Shown piece after piece: positions 17,989 through 30,324 of a stretch of DNA of 64,000 bases. Every line of letters starts with the position of its first letter. Position 1 is the stretch's first letter. The position numbers and the translations under genes are program-made. This DNA comes from Vitis vinifera (taxonomy: Eukaryota > Streptophyta > Magnoliopsida > Vitales > Vitaceae). Where the stretch lies: contig NC_081817.1 in assembly GCF_030704535.1 (NCBI RefSeq), forward strand, positions 7,136,001 through 7,200,000, given 5' to 3'. A model generated the notes under the pieces. That model did not search any database. It saw nothing but the letters and a program-made list of their open reading frames with translations, and was not told where the DNA came from.

Positions 17989-19929
17989 ATGTCAGCCGAG
18001 GAAGAGATGGATGCAGCTGCTGAGCAACGGCTCGGAGGTTCTCCACCGGATTTTGATGGGAGGAGTGGCTTTGACTCCCGTACCGGTGTCTACAGTTCAC
18101 TCATAAAACTTGGGGGCCAGCACCGGGTCCCAACTAGGCCTGACCTTGACACTGCAACCTTCGTGCTGTCACAGTTTCCAGCCCCGGACTGTGCTGAGTC
18201 TCGTGTTGCGCTTATAGACTCTGCCACTGGTCGTCGAGTCACGTATGCGGAGCTCCGGCGATCGATCAGGATGCTTGCAACAGGGTTGTATCATGGACTT
18301 GGGATTAGAAAGGGTGATGTTGTGTTCCTCTTGGCCCCAAACTCGCTCCTGTATCCAACAATCTGCCTTGCTGTGCTCTCCATTGGCGCGGTGCTGACTA
18401 CCGCTAACCCACTCAACACTCAGTCAGAAATTTCCAAGCAAGTTGATGACTCAGGTGCCAAAGTTGCTATTTCAGCACCAGAAGAGCTGCACAAGTTGCT
18501 CCAAACTGGAGTGCCCACACTCCTCACGCACAGGACTTGTGATGAGAACTCACTTTCCATTGAAGAGTTGATTGACTGCAGCGATCCCGCGCTGGACTTG
18601 CCACCAGCCCAGATGAGTCAGTCGGACACCGCAGCCATACTATACTCTTCAGGCACAACTGGGACTAGCAAGGGTGTGATATTAACCCATGCAAAATTCA
18701 TAGCCATGATGACACTCCTCAAGTGGTCAGTGGATATAACATCATCCAACAATGATGTTTTCTTGTGCTTCATCCCCATGTTCCACATCTACGGGCTTGC
18801 ATTCTTTGCCCTTGGACTACTCCGTTCAGGAACTACCACTGTCGTGATGCCAAGGTTTGATTCCAAGGCCATGCTTGATGCAATTCAGGCTTACCAAGTG
18901 AGCAACATCCCAGCAGTTCCTCCAGTGATTCTTGGACTAGTGAAGAATAGCAGCAGCTGTGACCTATCATCACTAAGAAGGGTGGGTTCAGGGGCTGCAC
19001 CATTGAGCAAAGAAGTAGCTGAAGGGTTCAGGGAGAAGTTTCCTTGGGTGGAGCTCAGGACAGGCTATGGGTTGACAGAGAGCTGTGGAGCAGCCACTTA
19101 CTTTGTAACTGATGAGCAAGCCAAGGCCCGTGCAGGCTCAAGCGGAAGATTGCTTCCTAGATTTTGTGCCAAGGTGGTGGATACTGAAACAGGGCTGGCT
19201 CTACCACCTAATAGGGAGGGAGAGCTGTGGCTGAAGAGTCCTACTGTGATGAAAGGGTACCTGGGGAATGCAGAAGCAACAGCTGCAACCATCACTTCAG
19301 ATGGATGGCTGCGAACAGGAGACCTTTGTTATTTTGATGAAGATGGATTCCTTTACATTGTTGATCGGATAAAGGAGCTCATCAAGCACAATGGATATCA
19401 GGTACCTCAGCAACTTTCCTCCATTACAGTTGATTTAGTTGAATCTTCTTTATGTAAACACCTTTGAATGCAAATGCAGGTGGCTCCAGCAGAATTAGAA
19501 GCAATACTTCTGAGTCATCCCAGTGTTCTCGATGCAGCAGTCATACCGTGCGCTATCTCTCTCTGAACCCCATGTTTTGATTCACTCATTTGATTATCTT
19601 TATCTTCTAACAGAGTAGAACGTTTCCAGGGTTGAAGATGAAGCAGCAGGGCAGATACCAATGGCATATGTAGTGAGAGCAGGTGGATCTGAACTCACCC
19701 AACAAGAAGTCATTCAATTTGTAGCTGGCCAGGTTTGTTTTAGCTCCTTCCCTCACCCTTTCCCATAAGAAAACTTCTTTCAAATTTTAATGTCCGTTTT
19801 CAGGTGGCACCATATAAGAAAGTTAGAAAAGTGGGTTTCATCAATGCCATCCCAAGGTCCACAGCTGGCAAAATCTTGCGGAAGCAGCTCGTCCTTCTAA
19901 GCCAACAAGAAGTTATCTCCAAGTTGTAA
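17989..19929 (+). CDS. 4-coumarate:CoA ligase-like acyl-CoA synthetase, peroxisomal (4CLL6/At4g19010-like)
   Basis: Four exons, 17989-19401, 19480-19547, 19630-19732 and 19804-19929, with intact phase give 569 aa. It belongs to the ANL adenylate-forming family: ATP activates a carboxylic acid to the acyl-AMP, then CoA displaces AMP. Visible motifs: P-loop [11 protein letters not shown] (~220-230), GYGLTESCG (~359-367), [11 protein letters not shown] (~443), [15 protein letters not shown], and the C-terminal catalytic lysine region [11 protein letters not shown]. The protein ends ISKL, a canonical SKL peroxisomal signal. The opening GSGF-like segment, ALIDSATG and [16 protein letters not shown] most resemble Arabidopsis At4g19010 (about 566 aa), reported to activate p-coumarate in peroxisomes for the ubiquinone ring. 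Other 4CL-like peroxisomal enzymes (jasmonate precursor activation) remain possible. ATG at 18007 is an alternative start that would shorten the protein by six residues. Confidence 0.93.
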
Positions 19930-20759
19930 AATATTTTCCTTCTCATTTTCTTGGAGGATCAGGGAAAGAAAATCTTCCACAACATCCGCACAATGATCTG
20001 TTTTAATGGTAAGTCGACAAGTATTTGTGCCAGAGTCTTCCCCCTACACTATCATTGCATCCTGCAGGCTTCAGATCGAACACTGTCAATCCAAAACTGT
20101 TGGAATCATGCCATAAACTGTTTTCTTTCAATTTGTATGACTTCTAATCGATCAAAGCCACTTAGCAAAGGCCCATGAAGTTGGCATAGTGTAGTACCCT
20201 TTTACCCACAAGGCTGCTGTCATCTGTAGTGCTTAGCATTTTAGGACCTGCCATGATGTAATAGTCTGCTTCCTTGTGATCGGCAGTGACAAGGACCGAG
20301 AGGACTGCCCAACATGGACATCAAAGGAATCCAATGTAATCTGCTAGGTGTAAGACCCTTCTGTTTCAACCAAAACCTTTTGATGGTTCTAAATCTTGAA
20401 ATTGAAACTCATCACATTCCCTATATTTGATATCCTGAATCGGCACATCTTCCCTGCATAAAATACAATCAGAGGATATGGTTATTTAACATGAACCGTA
20501 GTCCCAATTGCTCTATTTCAAGAATCTGAAAGATGATTATATTTAGGGTCTCATGCTCTTACCTTGTGACACAGTAAAAGACACAAAGTCCATTATCCCC
20601 AGGTGCCCGTAAAGGCCTTTTCCATTCATTAGGATAAAATTAGGGACATTAAGGTATGCTGGTGGGTGTTGTTGGACTGTATGAGTGACCTAGCATCCTG
20701 TTAAATTTGCATACCCCAAAATGATGTAATTAGTAGTGAACAACTCATGAAGGAGCTTA
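19930..20759. other. 3' flank of the 4CL-like gene
   Basis: Probably 3' UTR followed by intergenic sequence. I see no coding signal and no bounded repeat. Confidence 0.45.
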
Positions 20760-20774
20760 GCATGCCAAGTGCAT

Positions 20775-21071
20775 CTATCAAGAAGGCAGAACAAGCCACC
20801 TTGTAGGCGTGTAAAACCAATCACCAATGAGAAGATCAAACTCTGCTTCTGGCCATGGGAGGGGAACAGCGTCCACAATGCAATTGTTAACTCAAATTGG
20901 CCCAAATCCTCGAGCAGCCATTTGCAAGTTGATGGAGGGGAAGTAGAAGAAAGTGCCAATTTTGTCCTTTTGTCTGAAACACGTAAATCCAGTTTCTTAC
21001 CAGGTTGGATTGGACAATTTGTTCCAGACACCCCATCTTGCCATGAATTTAGCCTCTGCTGTATGGCATTC
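20775..21071 (-). pseudogene. SKU5-similar / monocopper oxidase-like exon fragment
   Basis: After a splice-acceptor-like TTGCAG, the minus strand from 21071 reads NAIQQRLNSWQDGVSGTNC then PIQPG, the signature of SKU5/SKS multicopper-oxidase-like proteins (GPI-anchored or secreted cell-wall proteins; pollen Bp10 group). The frame then shifts by one base before NWIYVFQTKGQ, again before IGTFFYFPSINLQMAARGFG, and again before the stretch ending PEAEFDLLIGDWFYT. All three pieces match consecutive family segments. Several indels and no flanking exons in the window mark a dead fragment. The low-coordinate boundary is approximate. Confidence 0.8.
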
Positions 21072-21933
21072 CTGCAACACCACAACCACAAACACCTTAG
21101 CTCATTAAGCCTTACTTTAATCAACAAATTATTTTACTACATGCAACCAAAATATAAGTTTCCATGAAATGCAGAGGGAAGCCTGCCACTTTCAGACTAT
21201 TATTTCCAGTACTAGAATTGGTTCTTGAATCTACTCAAACTTCAGGTTGCATTCACACCTGACATTTTTTCTACTTTCTAATCTTCACCTGCTATGAACT
21301 CTCTAATCATCTCATCCCACATCTTATTTTCCCTTTTGAGTTTACAACTAGTACCAACTCTGGAATCATGTTGTGGATGAAGTTGCAACCACTGATGCAT
21401 CTTGTTGGAGATCTATCAGGATAAATAGCACCAACCAAGAATGACAGCATAAGGCATATTCATTAGAAGTAAGCATGTAGTTCCAGAGAATAGAATACAA
21501 ACACCAAGAAAATTCTTATTTCAAGGCATGGTATTTACATCTCATGTTTTGAACACATATGTTACAAGACACTTAGATACAAAACCATTTTTCACTAGTT
21601 TTTCTTTGCCTACCCAATATCATACTAACTATAGCACCTCCTTGGGAGAAGATACAAAAAATAAAAGAAACAGACTCACGTAAATGAGTCATTACATGCC
21701 CCTGCATCTCATCTCCCTAGTTTCAAATTATTCTCCCAAATCATAATAGCTAGTAACCAAATATCAAAGGCTCCAAAGAAGATTAATGAATTTTATTACC
21801 ATATACACCAGGTTATCACGAAGAGTGTCAGAAGGATCTGATATTTGACTGTCATTATTGCTGATGCATACAGGACTTATTTTTATTTTCTAAGCTGTAG
21901 TTTTAATTCTACCTCCGTTTCAAAGCATTTTGA
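21072..21933. other. Non-coding gap between two pseudogenes
   Basis: Lies between the SKU5-like fragment and the terminal exon of the Rab pseudogene. I recognise no gene, repeat or bounded element. Confidence 0.4.
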
Positions 21934-24539
21934 TTAAAAGCAATAACTGCAACAAGGTGCCTGGTATAATTCTTTCTGAAACAATGTTTGTTTTTCAGCA
22001 CTCCTGATCCTTGTTCCAATAGGCCAAGTACTTGCAGTATCTGAAAACTAATGTAAACTGGTTAGAGCATGTATAAGTAGAAAATTAGATAAAAACTATA
22101 ACACCGTATTGACTACTCAGAAGGTCAATATGTCACTGCCAACTATTTCGTGAAAAGCATGATGGGAACAATTCTAATATTTTTCTCTATATAGTATTCT
22201 AAAATTAGTAGGTAAACCATAATCATCGCAGGCTAGTAGCATTTTATTGGAACACAGTACCAGATACATATTGAACATTCTTAAAGGTTTTCCATTATAA
22301 CAGCCTCTATCAAGTTATCTGTTTGAGAATTCAGTAACATCTTAAATTTCAGTTCAATAACATTCAACTAATTATCTCCACCTTTGTCAACCAGCCCCAT
22401 GCCCAGAGGAAGCAAGGTTGTTGTAGGTAGACAGCCAAAGTAAATTCAATAGTTACAGTTTATGAACATAAACTATATTTTATAGAACTTTGATGGCATC
22501 ACAATCACCCAGGAGAAAACATGAAACACAAGGCTGTTGATAAACATTGTAGTCTATGGACTACCTGGATCAGTATACCAATTCTATTATGCTTTAGTTG
22601 AATGAATGAGGTCAGATAAATACTAAAATTCAGTTGTTCTCTTCAACTTCATTGAGTGATACTCGAGTAAGAATAGTCCAAGTTTTATGGTAGACCAAAA
22701 TGATTAAGACATTCAACCTTCAAGATGTTTAAAGCAGAATACAGGGAACAATCTTCTTGCCAATTTAGTAAAAAAAGAAACTTGTTTGTGCACTTGGAAC
22801 CAAATTCAGGAATTTGCAATCTAGTTAATGTTCACAGTAGTTTAGTATTTTATAATTTGCCTGTGTATCTTAGTGTCAGTGGCTCCAAGTGGCGCTTAAA
22901 AAGCCCATCTCAGAAGTTGCAAACAAAGTACATCCTTGAAATGACCTTTCCAAGCACAATAAAATAATATTTAGATGCTCATTCCATGCAAATAATTTTT
23001 CTTGCAAATGTTGTAATTAGAATCAAAAGTATTTATGAAAACACTAAAAATACAACTAGATAATGTTATTAGTTAGAGCATGCCCTCGAAACAAAGCCTC
23101 AAAAATCACAGGACAATTGTAGGTCATTATTCATTTAAGATGTTTCCAAAGGTAGTGCTAGTCTTTCATTCCAATAGACACAAAAACCAAGAAGACGACT
23201 GAGCCTAACAAACTACTAGAATACTGTTGATTCGGAATGATAGATGAGGAAATGTATGTTTTTTTGGGAGATACCTTTAAGGAGAGTTCTTTAAAGCATT
23301 GCTGCACATTCTCTCTAGTTTTAGCACTACATTCAAGAAATGAACATTATGCTCCTGTGCAAGGGACATTCCTTCTCTAGTGACATTCCTTTCACTATCC
23401 TGAAAATGTGATATGTCCTAAAAATAGGGTACTCATATTCTTTAAAAGAAAATGTAACAATGCAATAAGGAAACAAAACCATGAAGCTTGCATCTGCTTT
23501 GAGATTATTGATATTAAGAACCAGGAATTTTATTTCCATGAAATATGATGCTGAACATGAATAAGTTCTTCATGGCACTACTAATCCTCTGGATGAGTGT
23601 AGGTGGGTGATTGTTGTCTGTTTTTCCTTTGGGTAGTGGTGGTGGGGGGTGGGGAGCCAAATTGGTTGTTTGGGAAAAGATAGCAAGACCATACAACTTA
23701 CCCTATCAACCTTATTCCCAACAAAAAAGTCGATGCACTTGTGATTAGTGGAGTAGAACTCCACTTCCTTTTCCCAAACATCCGACAAGTTTGTAAAGGT
23801 TTCTTGCCTTGTTACGTCATAAACTAAAATGAAAATTAAATCCCAAACTAATTATTCAATTAACCAAAGTTGAGCTGTAAGGCTAGCTAAAGCAAAATAA
23901 CAGAGTTCAAAAATTTAATGAGCTGAGTATTTCATTTAAAAAAAGAAGAAAGCAAGAAATTAAAGAACTAAATAAACACATTTCATAAGCCAGCAGCTTG
24001 TGTGTTGTATATAGTACACACTTTTTTTTTTATTTAACAAATCAGCATGTAAGGGAAGGAAAGGGGAGAAAGATCTGAAAATTTTTCCAGATATGAAGTG
24101 GACAAGGACAGGCATGGTTAACAAACTTGCTCCCCTGTTTCTTGGAACAAGAACATGCTGGAAATAAAACTATATGTTGAAATAGAACAATAGGTCACCC
24201 AATAAGAATGCAATGGTTACACACCACAAAAGTAATATACCAGCATAGATATAGATGCCCTTTCTACTACATTCTTGCATAGACCAATTTATAAAATTGA
24301 TTCCCATTGGGGACTGATAATTAAATTACTGCATTATAGATGGTCAAAGTACCAGCTAAAGCTTGAAAGAGAGGGAAAGGCAAATTAACTGTTCAGACAG
24401 TCAAAATTCACCTAATGGCATCAGTCTAATACACATTGGAGGCCCAAATCCAAACAACTTAAAGTTTTCAGGAAAGTAGGTAGCTTAACATATTATTAGA
24501 GCTATGATTAACTAAAGACCTCAAGTTTTGCTTTTAACC

Positions 24540-25560
24540 CCATACCCTACTGTTATCCTAATATGATACACATTAAGTGCTAATTTGTCTCTCCATGTGC
24601 AGATATCAGAACATAATATACATTGAGTATCCTAATTTGATATATATTATGGCTCCATTTCCTAATTGCTAATTTCCCTCTCCATAATCGGATATCCCAA
24701 TAATATACATTATGGGTCCATTTTCTAACTGTTAGTTGTATTATGTATTATACATTATGGACTCGTATCCTAACTGCTAATTTGTCTCTCCATGCTCATA
24801 TATCCTAATATTATATACATTATGGGTCCATTTTCTAACTGCCAATTCTCTCTTAATATGTGGATATCCTAATACAATTACATTATGGGACCATTTCCTA
24901 ACTAGTAATTTGTTATATTACAAACCCATTTCCTATCTGCTAATTGGTCTCTCCTTGTGCAGATATTCTAATATGATATGCATTATGGGCTCATATCCTA
25001 ATGGCTTATTTGTCTCTTCATGTGCAAATATCCTAACATGGCATACATTATTAGCCCATGTCCTAATTGCTAATTTGTCTTTCCACATGTGGTCGCACGT
25101 GAAAATGTTAGCACGGTATACATTGTGGGTGTAACGAACCACTCCCAACCATGTAAATATTGTCCGCTCTAGGCCCAAAGGGGCCCTCACGGCTTTAAAA
25201 TGCGTCTATAGGGTTAAGAGGAGTCCATACTTATGTAGCGTTAGGAACTTTCCCTCCTATCCGATATGGGATGTTACAAACAACCCCTATGCAGACACAA
25301 CGTTCTTGTTGCGTCCCATGGGATTGCGGGGCCAAACGAACCCTCACATTGAGGTCGGGGATCGATTCTGATACCATTTGTAATAACCCGCACCCAATCA
25401 TATAGATATTGTCTGCTTTGGGCCCAAAGGGGCCCTCACGATTTTAAAACGCGTCTACAAGGTTAAAAGAAGTCCATACTTATATAGCGTAAAAAACTTT
25501 CCCCCTATCCGATGTGGGATGTCCCAATGGGTATATATCCTAATGGCTTAAGATTTTAGA
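24540..25560. repeat. Degenerate ~75-bp minisatellite
   Basis: A unit of roughly 60-80 bases is repeated about eight times between 24540 and 25130. It contains CCTAA(C/T)TGCTAATTTG, TCTCTCCATGTGCAGATATCC and TACATTATGGG(C/T)CCAT. It resumes after the TRIM at 25527-25560 (ATGGGTATATATCCTAATGG). Copies differ by substitutions and small indels, so the array is old. It lies in an intron-like gap of the Rab pseudogene. Confidence 0.8.
25130..25526 (-). mobile_element. TRIM (tiny LTR retrotransposon), complete with two LTRs
   Basis: Two related ~149-bp terminal repeats, 25130-25278 (TGTAACGAACC...ATGTTACA) and 25379-25526 (TGTAATAACCC...ATGTCCCA), share AAAGGGGCCCTCACG, GCGTCTA, AGTCCATACTTAT and CTATCCGAT(A/G)TGGGAT. 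About 100 bases lie between them. On the minus strand, TGGTATCAG (25376-25368) follows the 25379 LTR end after two bases, matching the tRNA-Met primer site; a purine-rich AGGGGTTGTT precedes the other LTR. There is no coding capacity. GTGGG and ATGGG flank it, a near 5-bp target duplication. It was inserted into the minisatellite. Confidence 0.85.
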
Positions 25561-26916
25561 AAAATTGGTAGTTTAACATTGCTCATGTTTTACTTCAAGA
25601 ATCCAAAACCCTATACATTATAATTTTTTCCAGATTGTACCAAATTGAAGAACAAACCTAAGCACCAACACAAGTTGCTCCATTGTCTTGTTTTGCTTCT
25701 TCCTTTTTCTGTCTTTTAATGGTGAATCCAACAGTCGCATTGACCTTCTTAAAGTGCATATTGCTTGGCATCCCCACTTTAGAACCAGCTCTGGAGTTAG
25801 TAATCTACATTCTTGATTAGTTAGGAAACTGTAATTGAACATCATTATTCACAAGATACTCTCTTTGCTCTTATTTCTTCATTCTTCTTTTCCTCCGTCC
25901 TTTTTCTTTCCCTCACTGCAGCCTGAAGAGAACATAATCAGTTTTGTTCATTTTTATCTTCTTCAGATATGTTCAGCATTAATGTGTCCCACAAACCATT
26001 ATTCCTCAGCTCATTAACATGATTAAATTAATAGACAGCATTGTCCTCCAATTATATCTCAAAAATGCAACAATTTTTGCCTCCATTGCTTTTTTCCTTT
26101 CTTTTGATACATGGCTCAAACTTTACCACTTACAAAAAATAGTTCCTGTGAACTGTTATATATATATAAGTTTCTTTTACACAAGAGTGCATGGTATGGC
26201 CCAATATTTCCAATATTTCCAAGGCCAGTTTCCACAACATGAAAATAGCCAGCTGCATATGTGGCGTGCTACAAACCCAAATATTGTATTATTGCTTCTG
26301 GCAACTCTAATTCAATAATTCCTAGTGCTTCCATTATGCGTAACTAAAGGGAACTCTACTATTTACAGAATAAATAATTCCAGATTAGAGATGATAATCA
26401 ATGGAAAATGGAGCATGATGTGTTTCTATGGATTGCCCGGCTTCTTTATTTATTTTGAATTGTAGATACTTTCATCCAGCAATAGAAATGAACACTTTCA
26501 GCACTCTCTAGTTGTGATCCACATGGTCCTTGCTCATGTTTCCTTGTGAAATTCCAAAAATCAATCCTCAATATTGTTTCAAACTATGAAATGAGTATCA
26601 AAAGCACATTCATTGCTCTACCCATCAAGCAAGAAAATTATAATTCATTTAATTTCTATCAATAAAAAGGAAGGTGAGCAGCAAATTCATCCTAGTAAGA
26701 TAGCAGGTAGCACAATTAGGGTAAGCTGTATAATCAACTCAAACAATACTTAGTTTACACATGTCCAGAAAATCATGACTTCATTTTTATCCTTTTAACA
26801 TCAATAAAACAGAGTCTATGTCAATATGGCAGAAGAAAATTACCAATACATGGCATAAAAGCCTGGAGAACAGCAACACTTCTATCATATCCCTTGGGCC
26901 TGAGGCTTTTGAGGAC

Positions 26917-26971
26917 TAGCTCAAGTGGCAAGGGGTTGGGGTGGACATGAAGTAAATTCCATGTTGATTCC
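26917..26971 (+). repeat. Possible tRNA-derived SINE head
   Basis: TAGCTCAAGTGG (26917-26928) fits the pol III A box, and ATGTTGATTCC (26961-26971) loosely fits a B box at tRNA-like distance. No A-tail or target duplication was identified, so this is only a suggestion. Confidence 0.25.
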
Positions 26972-28500
26972 ATGTGACAGAAAATGAAAGGGAAATAAAG
27001 CAACAACAACACAAACCTACAAAAAAGGCTGCTATCATAGTCTTTGTCCATGTCAAAGCTACCGTGTTAGACTGGCATCCACATGGCCTCATTTTCATAG
27101 CATTTTAAGATTTGGCAATCTCATATAAAGCAGTAGAAACCATGTTACTGCCCTTGTTGCTTGGATTAATTAAACATGTGACAAATGGAAAATGCACGCA
27201 AAAATATTAGCTAACATTATGAAGAGGTGACATTTTTTAGTTAAAGATAAGAGTAGAACAAGGAACACAGAGGAAAACTTAGACCAACCCCATTACATGG
27301 AAAAATTAATGTGCAGATGAAGATGGTTCAGAAATTGTCAAAGAAGACCAATGATGGCACCAATAAGAGCATGTAAGATGGAACAACTTCAGGAGGAAGA
27401 AGAACCATTCATATTATCTGGCAGAGAATTATGGAACTAGAACCAAACAGGATCTATTTTATGAATGCTTTAAAAAATTTAATGGACTCATTCAATTTCC
27501 ATGGGACTCCAAATACTAGAGCTTTGGTATAGTCATTAATGCCTTTATTTCATATTGGTGTCTTTAATCCATTTCTCTTTTTAACTTTCATTCATTGATG
27601 AAGTGCTAATTATTTCAAACCAAAACACATGAACAAAAATAAATAAATAAATAAAAATTCAAAAATATATTAGACATGTGACCACAATCTATGAATTTGG
27701 AGAAAAAAAGGGTTTGCACATATAGTGAGCCTATCAATAAAAAGAAGTGGAAGAAGAAGAAAGAAGTTAGAATATCCAATCACATACCTAGAATAATGCC
27801 ATGGACACCTCTGTAGTAAGTGTTTGTCAATGTTCCAAACCTCTCCTGTCCAGCTGCAACCAAAAAAAAGAACAAAATATCACTAACAAACAACTTGAAT
27901 TGTCTTTTAAAAAAAAAAAAAAAAACACAAATGTCACCTTCACTAGTTCCCAATTATGCTATGATTCTACAGGTATTATAATTTAATGTACAATAAGATT
28001 TCAAACTTCCATTCCAAATCAAATGCTGCAAAGAGGGGTGACATCCCTTTATGGAGTACAAAAGTTTCCCAAATCCTTCATTTTTTTTTTACATTCAGAG
28101 TTAAGTTTCTTTTGAAAAAAAAAGCATTAAAACTTTTTCCAACAGCATATAAAACTACCCCAATTTTTTATCCATAGTTCTGCTGCATGAGATAATCTGC
28201 CACTGAGTTAACAGTACTTCACAGAAACTCCTAAAGACAACCAAGAAGCATTCTTATTCTTTTCTAAACTTGAATAATGGAGCAAAGAAAATTTTCAACT
28301 ATAAATAAGGCAGTTATAACCACCAAAATGTGACAAAAAAAATGGTTAGTGGAAGCATCTGGAGGAAAACCCCTTGGAATCCCATGAAGTTGGAAGTTGA
28401 AACCCTAGTACAACTCCTTAGTGCTTATTACCCGTGTCCCAGATTGTAAGCTTCAATTTTTTCCCACCAATTGTGAGCAGTATAATCTTGAAATCAACTC

Positions 28501-29869
28501 CTGCACATGGTTAAGACAATACCTAAAGCTCAACATATATCAGATAGAAAAAACTGAAATGGTGAAGCCCATGAGAAGAAAGTGAGGTTGGTATTGCTAC
28601 TTTAATTTACAAGCCATTCATCATCTAGTGCATATAATTCTTCTAGCAGCACCATGAAAATTAAAACTCAGAAGGCTACAAGCCCAAAACCATGAAAGAA
28701 AATGTATCTAATGGTTTAAACATTTCCTTGAAGTTCAAGCATAAGGCGGGAAAACTTTCTAGTTGCTAACAAAACTAGGATTAAAACTAAGTTACCTACT
28801 CTTAGGGTGAAGAACTCCAACATATAGTTTATGGAGTCTAGAGTGTTATATCCATTCCGCCAACTTACATTTCCTGAAGCCCTCTTCATATCAGTTTAAT
28901 GCCAAATTTGACTATCTGAGCACAATCTATCTTATTTGACTAAGCCCCTGTTTCTTTTCATCAAAAATTAAATTAGGCAACTTGCCCATCCAGAATAGGA
29001 GAACCCAAATCTAAAGTGATTTTGAGAGAAAGCATCAAGTGGAGCTAACGCATATTGATGGCATTATGCCTATCAATTTGGGGCACTAAACAGCCTTGGT
29101 ATATGCAGAGCTTATGTCATCCCTTAGTTAACCCAATTTGGCAACCAGGCCATGATTGAAGACATAACTCAAACACTTGGAGCTAAAATCAGGACTTGAA
29201 CAAAAGATCAAGAGAATTACATTTCTTGGGGACACATAACACGTCTTCGCATCTCTGGAGGCCTCTCTGCAACCTTCTCTTCCACAGTGGGGTTTGGCAT
29301 ACTGGGTTACCTCATAAGAGGATGAACCCTTCAAATAACATAAAACAACTTCATTGGATGCAACATCTTCGTTATCCCCACATTTCCCCTATTCCCTTCT
29401 ATTGGGTCATAAATTCGAGTGTTTCACGCTAGTTCCAATGTTGGATAACCACATGAAAGAATTGCTAACAAATTAATAATCCAAAGCTTATGATACCAAT
29501 GAGAAAAATACCTAATTACAAACACTTAAGTGCCATCATACAAACAATCACCCACCCACTATCCTATTTAGATATTTCTTGAATCAAACCCACAAAAAAC
29601 TGCAGATGGTTCTTCTACTAATAGATAGAATTTACAATCTAGCAGACAAACTTCTGTTTCAAATTCAATTTACACACACCAAAAACAAGAACAAAAACAA
29701 ATAAATAACTAGAGAAGAAAAGAAAAAGAAAATTATGCTAAACATCTAGAAGGGCCTAGAACATGAAGAGCCAGTCAAAAACTAGAGTTGAAGTTTCTAA
29801 ACCTAAAACTGGGTTTGAATTATAAGGACAGCAGGCATGAGGCTAGAAGCAAATATGGAAAAGCTTGAG
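28501..29869. other. Unassigned sequence upstream of the Rab pseudogene
   Basis: The first exon of the Rab pseudogene would be expected here, but no P-loop coding sequence was found on the minus strand. A 68-codon frame at 29128-29334 has no recognised similarity. Confidence 0.4.
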
Positions 29870-30291
29870 ACAAGTAACAGATACTGCTACTGGTGACTGA
29901 AATATCTTGGGGTGTGTAGAGTCTGTTGGCTTGGGTTTCATAATGAATACTTGGAACATCTATATGGATCATCTGAAATTAGCATCTCTATGTAGTCCAA
30001 AGTGATCATATGAACAGAACCATTTAATCAAGGAAAACATCTGTATGGATCAAATATACCATCCCATACACTCATTATTGATGCTGCTGATGCTAGAATA
30101 TGCTAATCATAAATAGGTCTTTCATTATAATCCTAAATAAGTAAATGAAATAATTTAAGTGCAATATTAACTACTTCAAGTAAAGAATTTACGCAATATT
30201 AACAACTTCAATACAATACTGAAACTTTTCACTTTACATTTTTTTGCCACAATCAGATGATAATTGAACATGCACCCACAAGTCCAACCTC

Positions 30292-30324
<33 letters not shown>

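Larger units (their letters stand above)
21934..28500 (-). pseudogene. RabC/Rab18-like small GTPase pseudogene
   Basis: Five exon remnants keep the family's splice phases: 28500-28432 (GVDFKIILLTIGGKKLKL, then TIWDT), 27853-27788 (AGQERFGTLTNTYYRGVHG), 23823-23702 (VYDVTRQETFTNLSDVW ... VGNKVDR), 23399-23275 and 22040-21934. Rab GTPases control vesicle traffic; these pieces contain the switch II WDTAGQE and guanine-recognition NKVD motifs. The fourth exon is 125 nt where I expect 129: one Glu codon of TREEG is gone and one further base is missing just before CSFLECSAKTREN. The last exon needs another frame change before the closing QAPCCS prenylation-like tail. I could not find the first exon with the P-loop (GDSGVGKS). 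Introns of about 4 kb hold a minisatellite and a TRIM. Missing start, two frameshifts and a codon deletion make it non-functional. Confidence 0.85.

Noticed and set aside
17639..18106. 155-codon plus-strand frame before and across the 4CL-like start
   Set aside because: Out of frame with the ligase, no recognisable domain, and the overlap with exon 1 is explained by the ligase frame.
20769..21167. 132-codon plus-strand frame
   Set aside because: Antisense to the SKU5-like fragment, which explains the sequence.
25130..25526. TRIM considered as a Cassandra element carrying 5S rRNA sequence
   Set aside because: I see no 5S rRNA-like internal promoter sequence in either LTR.
24540..25560. Regularly spaced repeats considered as a CRISPR array
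   Set aside because: Eukaryotic minisatellite with degenerate contiguous units and no conserved repeat/unique spacer pattern.
29128..29334. 68-codon minus-strand frame considered as the missing first Rab exon
   Set aside because: No GDSGVGKS P-loop or FDYLFKLL-like sequence in any frame.
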